Below are positions 1-12,542 of a DNA stretch of 32,355 bases, in pieces. The translations under genes and the position numbers were made by a program. The notes under the pieces were generated by a model, which saw nothing but the letters and a program-made list of their open reading frames with translations, had not been told where the DNA came from and made no database searches. Source of the stretch: Spirogloea muscicola (lineage: Eukaryota > Streptophyta > Zygnematophyceae > Spirogloeales > Spirogloeaceae); assembly GCA_009602725.1 (NCBI GenBank), contig WELB01000007.1, positions 687,697-720,051 on the forward strand, in the 5' to 3' direction. The first letter of the stretch is position 1. Every line of letters begins with the position of its first letter.

Positions 1-45
1 GGGAGGGGGAGGGGGGGGGAAGGCGTGGGGGGGGGGGGGGGGGGG
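1..45. repeat. G-rich low-complexity tract
   Basis: Nearly uninterrupted guanine runs, including about 19 consecutive G near position 27-45. It could form a G-quadruplex, or it could be low-quality sequence at a contig edge. No coding signal is visible. Confidence 0.7.
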
Positions 46-1899
46 CTGTACGCATGGGCAGAAAGTAGGCAGCGTGGAGGATCGGGCAGGGCAGACGGGG
101 TGGGGTAGTGGGAAACGTGGCTAGCTTCACCCAATCACCCTCGCCCATCGGAGCGGAGAATCGCAGTAAAGATTGCGAGCCCGTGCAAGGAGCAGGCAAC
201 TGCCGCCATCAATGGAGAGCGTTTGCTCGTGGGCTTGCATCCCAGCCGTGGGCCCTACCTGCCCACCATCTCTGGCACAAGGAAGTGAGAGCACATTGCT
301 ACCAAAAATAATAACAGCCAGAGGCTGCAGCCATGCGCTCGTTCTCAAGCACGCGAGGCTGCAAGACAGAATTCGACCATGAGGGAGCATGCCGACCTCG
401 GCAGAGGGTGACGATGCTGCAGCAGCAGTAGCTATAGCTGCCAAACTGAGGCAGACCCAGTCAGCCGCAGGCCAGGAAGACTCTGGTTTGCAACTGCGAG
501 AGGCAGAAGGTAGTGGCTTTCAAATAGACGACGGAGGGAGGGATGCTGCACTCGCCGCCCATACTTAGCGGCCAACTGTGGGCATTCAGAGGTGCTGGCA
601 GCCTCTGAGCGGCGCCGTGCACGCCAAATCAGAATAACAGATTTTACCTATGCAGTGCATCCTGAGATACCTATTTTGGGTGGACCTTGTACCTATTTTC
701 AATTTCCCATGTGGGCTAGTGCCTGCTCGCATGCAATTGCAGTATGTCATTACCAGCGATAACACAGCAAATGTATGTTAATGCTACGAAGCTAGTCCAA
801 TGAAAGATGGCATGCAGTGCACATGACATGACTTTGAACTGAGGCCAATTTGAGCTACTCAATAGTCCATGCAAAGGGCAAAGGGAGTGCAAACAATGGG
901 ACTACACAAAGCGACAATCTACTTTAGGACGGGCTAAGGGAAGCATGGCGAAAGAATGGCTGGAGGTGACTTTGTATACGCGAGTAGCACATCAGCTCCG
1001 GCCATGGTTGCCACATATTGACCTCACGAGGCGGCAATCTTCACGAGGACACTGAATGCTTACACCGTGACGACTAAGCCTCACGGCTGTAGGTCACCCC
1101 AGCCTCAAAATCGGCTGTATGACATGCCTGTGGCAAGCCCTGCTTGCCAAGCTGTTTCCGTCAGTGCTTCCACTGCTTCCTCTCGTTCATGCGTCACACA
1201 GTCCTGCTCCGAGACTGAACCATCTATACGGCTACCTTGGCTTCAATCATGGAGTTGAGGATCCATTACCAGGAACCTGCTTCGATCACCCTAATTTTGT
1301 CCAACCAATGTATCCTTCACGTTACGTAGTCTGAAGGCAAAAATACTTAGGTGTAAAACATTCAGGCAACAAAACAAAGACAGAGGCTTTCAACAGCCAA
1401 AGGTCTTACATTTTTGGAGCCCTGTTGGAGCCAACTGAGCACATGATCTTGCCGTTCTTAGTTGCGGAACTGTGTTGCGACTCACCTCGGACCCACGCTG
1501 CGGCCCTTTACACGCTGCGGCCATGCTGCGGCCCTTCCGGTTCCTGTTTCAGTGCGTCCTCACAGCGAATTATTCCCATCGTGTGGGGTATTTGGTGCCA
1601 AGCACTGCCTGGCCCTGACAGCTGCTGGCAAGCCACTCGTTAGTAGCTTAACAGCACCCTCACTGCCGTGCAGGGCCTCTGCCTCGTCAAGACAGCTAGA
1701 TTGCCAGCATTGTCTTGCTGTTAAAATTGAGAAGTTTGATGCCATCAGTAAGCATGCTGCATCAGCATTCCCTGGGATCAGAGAGTGAAGAAGTAAAGCA
1801 TTTGCTACAGAGACGTGCATTGCAGCTATCTACATGTCACGTGCTCTGCACAGTAGTCCAGGCACAAGCTCTTTCCCAATGAGACCGGTCTTGCAATAA

Positions 1900-1937
1900 G
1901 AAGGGAGAAGGCACCTCTCGTGCACCCTTCTCCCTTC
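1900..1937. repeat. Inverted repeat, 12-bp arms
   Basis: GAAGGGAGAAGG at 1900-1911 is perfectly complementary to CCTTCTCCCTTC at 1926-1937, with a 14-nt loop. No adjacent gene explains it. Confidence 0.75.
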
Positions 1938-2058
1938 CTTCGAAGCACCAAGTATACCTTTGGTACTCGCACTCTCTCTGCTGACACATCATTTCTTCTT
2001 GTTATTCTCTTGTCATTCAAAAAAGGAACGCGTATGCGCAAAGCACCGCCATAATGCT

Positions 2059-2088
2059 CTTGCTAGTCTTCAAATGAAGACTAGCAAG
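2059..2088. repeat. Perfect inverted repeat, 14-bp arms
   Basis: CTTGCTAGTCTTCA (2059-2072) and its exact reverse complement (2075-2088) are separated by only AA. It is intergenic, with no coding frame around it. It could be a hairpin or a relic of mobile-element ends. Confidence 0.85.
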
Positions 2089-2619
2089 GTCCAGGCCACC
2101 CTGCGGCTGCCTCCTACTGCAGTGTAAGGTGTTATAATGGGGTGTCCCCTACCGCACTGTGCCGCTGCTTGCATATACTGGCGCACACGACTGCTCATCA
2201 ATGATATGAAATCGCCTACTACTTTCGACATCGCTCGACAGCTCGGCATCGCTCAACGACACAGAGGTACGTGAAGAGGTATGCAGAGACCTGAGGGGAT
2301 TATTGCCATGATAATTCAACAAATGCCGGACCACATTTAGCGTGTCTTGAGAATGAAAAGTTGCATGCTGTGAAGGCATGGTTCGCGAAACCACGGATCA
2401 CGGGCATCATGAGCCACAGCTGCCATAGCCAACAAGGACCTATTGCATAGTCCTTCCCGGACCAAGTGTCTGCAGTCAGCTGCATGGCGGTCAATTTCAC
2501 TGAACCAAACCAAAGCAGCAAAGGAAGTGTCCATGCAACATGAGAATTCCATCGTAGGCGCTCTCACAGCTGCCCCCAATGCTCAGGTAGTTTACAAGCA
2601 CAAGAGCTGCCTCAGTGCC

Positions 2620-2639
2620 ACCACGTCAATTGACGTGGT
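2620..2639. promoter_or_regulatory. 20-bp perfect palindrome with TGACGTGG core
   Basis: ACCACGTCAATTGACGTGGT reads the same on both strands. Each half carries TGACGTGG, an ACGT-core sequence of the kind plant bZIP factors bind. It lies about 190 bp beyond the stop codon of the SOUL gene, so a link to any promoter here is unclear. Confidence 0.4.
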
Positions 2640-2825
2640 CACAGCAGCATCTTGCCTCGAATGTCAGCAGTAGCTGGGGGACAAATTGCCCAAGACTACA
2701 TGCAACCTCTGGCGTACACGCCATGATCAGCTGCTAATATTACAAGACGACGTGCAAAGATGTGGATGGGGACGCAATCTCACAGCAAGTAAGGTGCTCC
2801 AATTCAGCAGAGGCGAGGTGGGACG

Positions 2826-4106
2826 TCACTCTACGGGGAGCATCACCTCGTTGGTTTTGAGAAACCACGGCGTGAATGGCGGATTGTAACGCGCCAAAAG
2901 CGACTTGCCAGCCACCTTGTGCCCCGCACGCGTTACCAGCTCTGCAAGCTGGGCCTCTTTCTCGGCAACCACCGCGTCGGTAGCATTCCCGGAGAACTTG
3001 ATGACGGCCAGCTTACGAGATGGCACCTTTCGCAAAGTAACGCGTGGGTCAGTTGGCTTTGGGATTGTGTCCATGGTGTACTTGACAGGCAGCAGGAATG
3101 TCATCGTGGTCCTCTGGTGGCCAGCTGTTGCTGAGCTGCCGCTGTCGCTTCTGTCCTCTGCTCAAACATCACAAGCAGGACACATGCTCGACTCAGCTCT
3201 GTCAACTGCAGCTGGCCAGGCCAGGCACCGCTGAGCTTCGGCATCTCATTCTTGTCAGCTTATCAAACCACATGCTGCTCTGCCCTCCACAGGCAGTGCG
3301 ACAAGGGCCGTTGTGTTGTCACACCCAAGAGCTGTCAGACGTCTGACAGCTACACCGTACCTGTGATGACTGGGGCTGTCATCGCAATTTTCTCGCCCTT
3401 GTCGGTGTCCTCAGTGATGACTGGGGCGGTCATCGCAATCTTCTCACCTGGCCCAGCCGTGTACGCACCACTCAGCCGAGCCATGCGTCACAGAAGGCAG
3501 AGCTTGGACTGCACGGCTGCCGACAGGCGGCAGAAGCCCGTGGAGGAGCTGCCTTGCGCGCTCACCCTTGTCACCGCCGGGCGAACGGTTGTGGGGCCTG
3601 CCCAGCGCGCCGATGTACTGCGCCAGCGGCGAGAAGCCGGCGTCCGCGCCGCCCTTGAAGTGCCCGCCGTCGTACGTGACGTCCGCCGCGAGCTGCGGCG
3701 CGTACTGCCGCACCTCGAACCCCTCGCCCTGCGCCACGACGTCGTACTTGGGCGTCTCCACCTGCTCCGCGAGATCCCTCATAATAATTCTCTCATAATC
3801 TCTCATTAAAAAAAGCGCTTCTGGTGCAACGAATTGCAAACTATGTTACACATCGTCTTCCAGCCTTGATGTTTGCATTGGAAATCACGTTGATTTACGG
3901 CCACCAGCAGGTGCCACGCCCAGCAGCTCGCGTTGCCGCTATGAGGGAGAGTCGTGCCTAAACCCTTTAACCACAAATCATAACCCATACCGGCGCGGCG
4001 CCCCGGCCGGCGGGGGCCTCGCGACGGGGCCCGCGCGGGGCTGCCGCAGGAGGGAGTCGCGCGGCGGCGGGCGACGCACCGTGATGCGGCCGAGCACGAT
4101 GCCCAT
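2826..4106 (-). CDS. SOUL haem-binding family protein, 202 aa
   Basis: SOUL proteins bind haem or tetrapyrroles; many plant members are cytosolic or plastid-associated. Exons on the minus strand are 4106-4080, 3761-3566, 3447-3361 and 3124-2826. Together they give 609 nt, that is 202 codons and a stop, with all phases closing. The protein starts MGIVLGRITVETPKYDVV, a typical SOUL N-terminus. Residues about 75-84 and 91-100 carry GEKIAMTAPV twice; this doubling is common in the family. The last exon has MTFLLPVKY and ends ARYNPPFTPWFLKTNEVM, the conserved C-terminal block. Introns 1, 2 and 3 are GT-AG; the intron 3 donor is ACAG/gtacgg and its acceptor aacag/CTGG. Upstream exons at 4272-4526 may add an N-terminal extension. 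Exon 1 is short, so the true start is the least certain part. Confidence 0.9.
3330..3351. repeat. 22-bp perfect palindrome in SOUL intron 3
   Basis: The sequence AGCTGTCAGAC is followed directly by its exact reverse complement. It lies ten bases downstream (minus strand) of the intron 3 donor, where a hairpin could affect splicing; that effect is speculation. Confidence 0.8.
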
Positions 4107-4271
4107 GGCCGCCGGCTCTGCAGGCCACGCCGCGTGTGGAGGGCCGCAGCTCCGACGGCGACGGCGACGGCAGCGGGCGGCGGCGGCGGCGGCAACGACG
4201 GCGGCGAAGGCGGCGGCGGCGGCGGTGGCGGCGGCGGTGGCGGCGGCGGGCGTGCGGCGCGGCATGCGGAC

Positions 4272-4526
4272 CTGTGGAGGTCGTGGTCCTCCAGGGCCGC
4301 CTCGAAGCTATCCCACCGCTCCTCAATCTCCCGCTTGACATGGCTCGGTTTGGGGTCCGCCAGCACTGCGGCAGGGAGAACAGCGCACGCCTCGGCAACG
4401 CTGATGCCGCCGCTGCTGGGCAGAGGGTTCGGGCTTGGGGTTCAGGGGGTGCCGTCGAGGCGCTCACCTGGCGGCGCCTGCAGGGCCAGCGCGAGCACCC
4501 AAGGCCAGCGCCGCGGCGGCGGCCAT
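4272..4526 (-). CDS. Two upstream coding exons: N-terminal extension of SOUL or a separate gene
   Basis: On the minus strand an ATG at 4526 opens an alanine-rich start (MAAAAALALGARAGPAG...), with a clean donor after 4468 (CCAG/gtgagc). The next exon, 4412-4272, joins in phase through acceptor cagcag/CGGC. It encodes a non-repetitive segment including KPSHVKREIEERWDSFEAAL, and has a possible donor CACAG/gtccgc. An acceptor near 4149 (gtcggag/CTGC) would join this in frame to the SOUL start at 4106. The alanine-rich N-terminus would suit an organelle-targeting peptide. I do not recognise the charged segment. Because the proposed linking intron lies in CCG-repeat sequence, the connection is uncertain and a separate short gene remains possible. 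Confidence 0.4.
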
Positions 4527-4561
4527 GGCGGCAGCTGAAGCTCCGGGGGAGGGGCCGGTTT

Positions 4562-4630
4562 CGACCAATGACAACGGCTCGCTTCTCGAAGCTGGACGCA
4601 TCATTCTTTCTTCCTGAGCTGGCCAATGAC
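4562..4630 (-). promoter_or_regulatory. Two inverted CCAAT motifs upstream of the 4526 ATG
   Basis: On the plus strand CCAATGACA occurs near 4565 and 4622. On the minus strand this is a repeated GTCATTGG about 40 and 100 bp upstream of the alanine-rich start. Paired CCAAT boxes of this kind are typical promoter elements (NF-Y sites). No TATA box is evident. Confidence 0.3.
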
Positions 4631-4711
4631 AGCGGAACAGCGCTTCCAGATTGACTGGTGGCTGTGAGGGGCCAGCCCAAAGAATGTACAAGGTCGGGAN
4701 GAGGCCGGCGA
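4625..4711 (-). repeat. Copy of the dispersed GGCTGGCC hairpin repeat
   Basis: The segment from GAACAGCGCTTCCAGATTG through GTGGCTGTGAGGGGCCAGCC to the ambiguous base at 4700 is nearly identical to 27117-27186. The core arms GGCTG and CAGCC can pair. It abuts the orphan coding segment at 4701. Confidence 0.85.
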
Positions 4712-4970
4712 GAAGGCGGCGGCTGCGGCGGGCGAGGGCGAGGCCGACGCCGGGCCCGGGTACGACACAGGCACGGGGCACGCGCCGGCGGGCACGGTGC
4801 GCAGCAAAAACTACGAGGAGCTCTTCCCCGTTGAGACGGCGCGCTTCGGGTACGAGGCCCCGCCGCCGCCGCCCAAGGCTGCCGGCAAGCGCCTCCGCAC
4901 GGCGCCGCCGTCGCGCGAGGCCGCGCTGGACGAGCGCATCCGCAAGAAGGCCGACCGCTACTGCAAGTGA
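4701..4970 (+). CDS. Orphan 3' coding segment of an unrecognised protein (89 aa visible)
   Basis: From the single N at 4700 a GC-rich frame runs to TGA at 4968-4970. It is alanine/glutamate-rich, then has KNYEELFPVETARFGYEA, a proline run, and a basic end (DERIRKKADRYCK). This mixed, non-repetitive composition looks like real protein. No ATG and no convincing acceptor precede it, and the sequence directly upstream is a hairpin repeat copy. The 5' part is therefore missing, either through misassembly at the N or because an intron holds the repeat. I do not recognise the family. Confidence 0.55.
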   Translation, partial: EAGEKAAAAAGEGEADAGPGYDTGTGHAPAGTVRSKNYEELFPVETARFGYEAPPPPPKAAGKRLRTAPPSREAALDERIRKKADRYCK

Positions 4971-5036
4971 AGCGATGCGAAGCGAAGCGAAGCGAAGCTA
5001 AGCGAAGCTAAGCCAAAGCGAAGCGAAGCAAAGCGA
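4971..5036. repeat. Tandem GAAGC microsatellite
   Basis: About a dozen imperfect copies of a 5-bp unit (GAAGC, with GCTAA and GCCAA variants) begin directly after the TGA at 4970, in what would be the 3' UTR of the orphan gene. Confidence 0.85.
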
Positions 5037-6263
5037 GGTGTAATTGACTGGCAGCTGCCGCCGCCGCTGCCGCTCCGAGTTGAGGTCTGAGCCCGCGATG
5101 CTGGGCCGCTTTGCTGCAACCGCCGCCGCGCCTGGCAGCCGCGCCGTGTGCAAACCTGGGCCGCTGCGGTCGTCAGTGCCACGCAAGGCCGAGCTGCGGA
5201 CTCACCGTCCTCTGTGGCGACGTTCTGCAACTTGCTGCCGCCGGTCTGCCCTTCCACTAAATCAGTCCATCGCCCGGCTGGAGCTACCAGCCCCTGCCAG
5301 CTACAAGGATTGCGCTCGCTCAGGATCACCCAACGTGGACGGCAGCCCTGCCCAAATGCCACCCGCTGCTGATAACCCCAGCCACAGATTGTTCCCACTC
5401 TCAGAAGCAGATGGCAGTACCAGGGGCTCTGCTTGAGGCGGCAAGAGTTTGCCGTAGGTCCCTGTTAGCCGCACTTGCTGGGACTTCCCATGTCGGCAGG
5501 GCGTCCCCGGTTTGCAAGGCATCTCCCCTGCTTCATTATGAAGCTGGCAGCAGTAACGAGCACAGCAGCACGGCCTGCCGAGTGAGTCTTTTCTTCAGCA
5601 TACTGCCTTTGACAGGCCAGCTTTCAGGAAGCATTGACCAAGGAGAGGTCTGCAAAGCAGTTACAGGGTGAAGCGGCGTGACAATCTGCCCTGATGACTA
5701 CTTCCTGAGCGACGTGCTGAGTTGGGCCCATGCGGCCAGACTCTGAGACCTTCCCTACGCCCAAGTAGTCACAGAAATTTATCCCGCTAGCGCTTGGTAT
5801 CCCAGTAGTCTCAAGACTCACTTGGACTTCTTGGATACTTGCTGCTAGTTTTGTGCAGGCTATCTGGGGACAACGAATGCCATAGATGTATCAAGAGCCT
5901 TGTTCCACAGCAAACGTTTTTTATACCACCAAGAATGAGCAGATCGCCAGGAGGCCTCTGACTGTCTGCAGGGCATTCCATTATGATCATTGTGCTCTGT
6001 ATAACCTGCTGACATGACTTCTAGTGCCAAACGCATTGAGGGCTAAAATTGTATACTTCTTTCTATATTCTTCTTTCTAAATCTTCCTCTAAGGAAATTC
6101 TCAGTAGAGGCTGGCAAAGGGCAGCTAGGGCTTCCTCGCAAAGGAAGTCTGTCAATAGCTGACAGAGATGGGATGACAGAGCGCCTGCCACCTATGATAG
6201 CACGCAACCTTTCAAAAATCCTGTGTGCATGGAATGTCATGCCTCCAAAACAAGCCTCCGGTG
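5037..6263. other. No gene recognised (about 1.2 kb)
   Basis: A GC-rich stretch at 5100-5220 could encode MLGRFAATAAAPGSRAVCKP on the plus strand, which resembles a targeting peptide, but no donor or following exon supports it. The rest is moderate in composition with scattered stops. The last few hundred bases are 3' flank of the Reptin gene. Confidence 0.5.
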
Positions 6264-9201
<2,938 letters not shown>

Positions 9202-10569
9202 ATGGAGGCCGGGCGGCGGAAGCGGGGCGAGGGCCAGCGCGTGAGCGAGGGCCAGGTCCGCAAGGCCGTGGCGGCGCTCCGCACCTGGCTGGACGCCCGG
9301 CGCGCCGCCCGCAAGGCGCAGCTGCTGGACGACGACGACATGTTCTACCTCGTCGTCTCGCTCGGTCGCATCCCCACCGCCGCGCGCACCAACCCCCTCC
9401 GCATCCCGCTGCCGCACTCCCTCTTCCCGGCCGACGGCGCGGAGCCCCGCGAGGTCTGCCTCCTCGTCAAGGACTCCAAGGGCGCTGCCCCCGGGGACGC
9501 CAAGGACAAGGTGCGCAAGGACGCCATCGCGGGCGTGACCAAGGTGATCGGCGTGCAGAAGCTGCGCACCAAGTACAAGCCGCACGAGGCCAAGCGGCAA
9601 CTCTGCGGCTCCTACGACCTCTTTGTCGCCGACGACCGGATACTGCCCCTGCTCCCCAAGCTGCTCGGCAAGACTTTCTTCAAGAAGAAGAAGCACCCCA
9701 TTCCCGTCAGCCTCAAGGTCCGATCCTGGCGCATCTTTCATGAGCACTGATTCCTGCTGCCTCCAACTCAAAGCCAATTTCGGTCGACCTTGCTATGACT
9801 CCATTCCAAGACTTGTTGCATGCCAGTAAGTGGCCATCTCGTATCATGTGCTGCTACTGCCATTTGTTAGTAGTCAAGCACGTCTTCCTCCACAGAAAGC
9901 TCTGTTGAAGGGCTCTGCATGCCAAAGAAGGATCGTCGGGCTGCTTGCAGGGTTCAAATTGGGCTGAGCAAATACGTAGAGCCTGTGACTCAACGTACCT
10001 CTACCTTGGCAGTGGTGCTTGCTGGTGAGCTCATGCTGTTAGTGTATCAGCTCGCTCATGCAGTTTGCATGAGCGAGCTGTCAGACTTACTAATAGTAGG
10101 AGGATTGTACGGCATAGCACTTTGATGGCCTTTGGAGCTGATGAGGAGGAGCTCTAGCAGGATGTGCTGGATCACACTTAACACTATTTGATTTCCTTGT
10201 AACACAGCGTTTTGAGAACAGCAAGGACGAGTCATTCTGAGCAGGAGGTTGTGGACAACGTGATGGCTGTCATTGAGGAGGCGGCCAAGCTCATACCTAG
10301 GAAATGGAGTAATATCAAGGTATGTGGAGTCTGAAAGCAGCTGTGCAGTCCTTCATGGGCCTTCAATGATCAGGGGGTCATGGTGACAATCTAACTACTG
10401 TGGCGCGGCTGCCTTTGATAGCAGGTATTAAGATTAGGGCCTGTCATGACCCTTGCATTTGTCTTGCTTACTGCAGTCTATATACATGAAGACTCAGGAC
10501 TCGGCAGCGCTGCCTATATATGCGGCCATCCCAGACATGCCCGTTAAGATAGCGCCCATTGAGAGGTGA
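9202..10569 (+). CDS. Ribosomal L1-domain protein (RSL1D1/Utp30-like), 264 aa, complete
   Basis: Members of this family bind pre-ribosomal RNA in the nucleolus (yeast Utp30/Cic1, animal RSL1D1). Exons: 9202-9717, 9951-10024, 10208-10319 and 10477-10569, sum 795 nt, all GT-AG, phases closing. Visible features are KDKVRKDAIAGVTKVIGVQK, DLFVADDRILPLLPKLLGK and FFKKKKHPIPVSL (the L1 core). Then come NWAEQIRRACDSTYLYLGSG, QEVVDNVMAVIEEAAKLIP and a short tail ending KIAPIER. The ATG at 9202 is chosen because upstream codons are a proline triplet run containing the ambiguous base. Position in the divergent pair with Reptin fits a ribosome-biogenesis role. It could also be called a generic ribosomal L1p family protein. 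Confidence 0.92.
10048..10080. repeat. 15-bp perfect inverted repeat inside L1-domain gene intron 2
   Basis: CAGCTCGCTCATGCA (10048-10062) and its exact reverse complement (10066-10080) flank the loop GTT, within the intron 10025-10207. Confidence 0.85.
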
Positions 10570-10949
10570 CTGTGAATGTTCTGTGAGTTGTATTTGGGTT
10601 CTGGCCAGAACCAGAGGTATAGTTTCATTGTCTCCCTGCGAAAACCCGCATCTCTTACTTGGCATGCTGTGAAGGATTCAATGGAAGCGTGACTAGTTTC
10701 AGGCCTGCAGTGTTCAAGCAGCAGAGGCAAGGAATGAGCATTTGCGGCGACCAAAGCTTAGTTCACTGGTGGGTCAGACACCCTTCTACTGGCCTGCTGT
10801 TGTGGAGTGAATAGATGATCATGCATTGGCGGGGCTGGGGGCTGCCTGGAAGCACACCATGCGGAGGGCTTAATCCTGGAAAGCGTGCATTGATTGACAG
10901 AGGGCCAGAGCAGGACAAAAGCACAGCTGCAGATGTATGCCGCCTGCAC
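10570..10949. other. No gene recognised (L1-domain gene 3' flank)
   Basis: No coding frame resembles known protein. This should hold the 3' UTR of the L1-domain gene and then flank of the decayed LINE copy. I see no clear poly(A) signal. Confidence 0.5.
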
Positions 10950-11770
10950 TGACGCGCTTTTAAGAGGGTCCGCACGTAGAATTTGCCAGCCGACACCTGG
11001 ATACTGGACGGCAGGTTCCAAGTCCTCCTGCCACAAAGTAGAGCTTGACAGCTTTCTGGTGCAGAGCATGGGCCTGAGCACGGTGCAGGCATACACCCTA
11101 CTGTGCAAGAATGGGAGAGGTGCTGCTGCCAAGTCCATCTTGGCCCTGAGGCAGATCCTCACAGCGTACGTACCTAAGGCAACCCTCTTCACCCTCAAGC
11201 AAGACGAGAAAGCAAGTATATACGCAATCATTTCACTTGTGGGCCGTAGGAATTAAACGTGGTGGGGTAAGCAGTGCAGCAATCTTCAATTGCCCTGAAC
11301 TTCCCACTATATGGCCAATGATAGAGGTTGTACCTGGATGTGGTACGCCTCTGTGAATACCATGTTAGTCAAAGGCACGTAGTCAGCTGCCAGGCTGACC
11401 CATATCCTCATGGAGTCAAGGTGTGGTGAAGATGACGCCCCTATGCAGCCTTCATGCTGGTCAGGAATTGCTCACTCCTGACTACTCGGTAGCAGGCGTC
11501 TCTGCACCAAGTCTGCCAGAGCATTGGGAGGATGTTTGGTGGTGATGTTGTTGCCCACCACGTCAGCTCTGCAGGTTATTGCAGCATGTGCGTGGCAGAA
11601 TTGCATCAGCCCCGTGCGGAAGTTGCACTTGCAGTAACTGGCCCCAGTCGATCCAGGTGGGGAGAGGCCAAGAAGAGATGCATGGCCGTCCTCGGGCTGA
11701 TTCTGAGTTGGACATGGCATGCATTGGCGCCCAGTCAGTAGCTCCAAGAGAGGCCAAAGGAGTGGGTCGT
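10950..11770 (-). mobile_element. Decayed LINE 3' segment, colinear with the copy at 25.2-26.0 kb
   Basis: Several blocks match the better-preserved LINE copy in the same order and spacing. GAGCTTGACAGCTTTCTGGT near 11040 pairs with 25244-25262. GAAGATGACGCCCCTA near 11428 pairs with about 25628. GCCAGAGCATTGGGAGGA near 11514 pairs with about 25711. The 11718-11757 block pairs with 25931-25965. The distance across the outer blocks is about 690 bp in both copies. The minus-strand frame is broken by many stops, so it is a pseudogene relic, older than the second copy. Confidence 0.65.
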
Positions 11771-12328
11771 GCCAATGTCCTGGCGCTCACTCTCCACTTC
11801 TGGCAGCTTCCTCAGCATCCTTCTTCAGTCCATCGTTCCAGGCAGTTGCAGTCCACTTGTAAGGAGGCTGCGGCCAGGCTGCTGCTTCTGGGTTTTGCCA
11901 TTTTGACACTGTTCTGGCTGCAAGCTACTTCGTGACTTGCAGCTGCCGAGTAGGGACTCTTGAGCATGCGTAGCTTTGTGAGTTAGCGCTCTCTGGCACC
12001 TCAAGACCTTCTCCACACCTTATTAGCTGGCCATTCGCAGCCATCGTCCCCATTTGGAAAGAACTATTCCCATCCCCGCTGCTGGTTTACTACTGCCGCT
12101 AACAAGCCCGGCGCCTGGGGCCCTGTGTCTGCAGCTTGAGCAGGAGTCATGAATCTGGGATGTAGCTTTAGAGCTGTGACAACTGAGCAAGCTTGGAGGA
12201 AGGGGGAAGGCTTTCGGGAAACGGTGGAAAAGAGCGTGGGTCGTCGAACATGTGTTTTGCAGGCCATGACCTGACACAGCCAATCTTATCGTACGTCTTT
12301 CCGCCTGCTAGCTATTCAGACTTGCAGC
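11771..12328. other. No gene recognised
   Basis: No convincing coding frame on either strand. It may continue the decayed LINE at its left end, but I cannot align it to the better copy by eye. Confidence 0.45.
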
Positions 12329-12452
12329 TACTGACTAGAGAGGTTACTGAAAGTCCGCTTGCTGCTGTCTCAGTCCTTAGCACTCCGGCTCCTTCAGACC
12401 TTGTCTATTCCTTCGGGCTGGCCACCAGTTGATCTGGCCGCGCTTGCTTCAT
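12329..12452 (+). repeat. Copy of the hairpin repeat element with a 10-bp deletion in the hairpin
   Basis: This matches 15833-15944 almost base for base (GCTGCTGTCTCAGTCCTTAG, then CACTCCGGCTCCTTCAGACC, then CTGGCCGCGCTTGCT). It differs in lacking about 10 bases in the hairpin: GGGCTGGCCACCAG here against GGGCTGGCCTCTCCCAGCC at the other copy. Its start, ACTGACTAGAG...GGTTA, is shared with the array at 27651. Imperfect direct repeats (GAGAGGTTACTGA and GAGAAGTTAACTA) flank it. Confidence 0.8.
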
Positions 12453-12542
12453 CGAGAAGTTAACTAGGAGCAATTGGCGGTTAGCCGTGGGGCTGCCGCT
12501 AACGAGGCCTTGGCCCGCAGCCCCCCGGGGAGGCGGTCCAAG

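Larger units (their letters stand above)
46..2825. other. No gene recognised (intergenic, about 2.8 kb)
   Basis: Only short open frames occur here on either strand, none resembling a protein I know and none joined by convincing splice sites. Base composition is moderate, unlike the GC-rich first exons elsewhere in the window. The stretch holds the inverted repeats listed separately and a short CACGCTGCGGCC-like repeat near 1495-1535. The final part may be 3' flank of the SOUL gene, which ends at 2826. Confidence 0.6.

Noticed and set aside
22-470. Short overlapping frames near the left edge
   Set aside because: Low similarity to any protein, no splice support, and similar length on both strands.
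3361-3447. Doubled GEKIAMTAPV motif in the SOUL protein as a novelty
   Set aside because: The tandem motif occurs in other plant SOUL proteins, so it is a family trait.
3252-3809. Plus-strand open frame of 185 codons
   Set aside because: It is antisense to SOUL exons 2 and 3, which carry conserved motifs.
3967-4680. Long arginine, proline or alanine-rich frames on both strands
   Set aside because: They are produced by CCG/CGG triplet repeats in several frames at once; only the spliced segments at 4526-4468 and 4412-4272 have non-repetitive sequence with splice sites.
5101-5220. Possible first exon encoding MLGRFAATAAAPGSRAVCKP
   Set aside because: It looks like a targeting peptide, but there is no donor site or downstream exon within reach.
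10758-11231. Minus-strand frame of 157 codons
   Set aside because: It overlaps the decayed LINE copy and does not preserve the LINE protein frame; probably chance.
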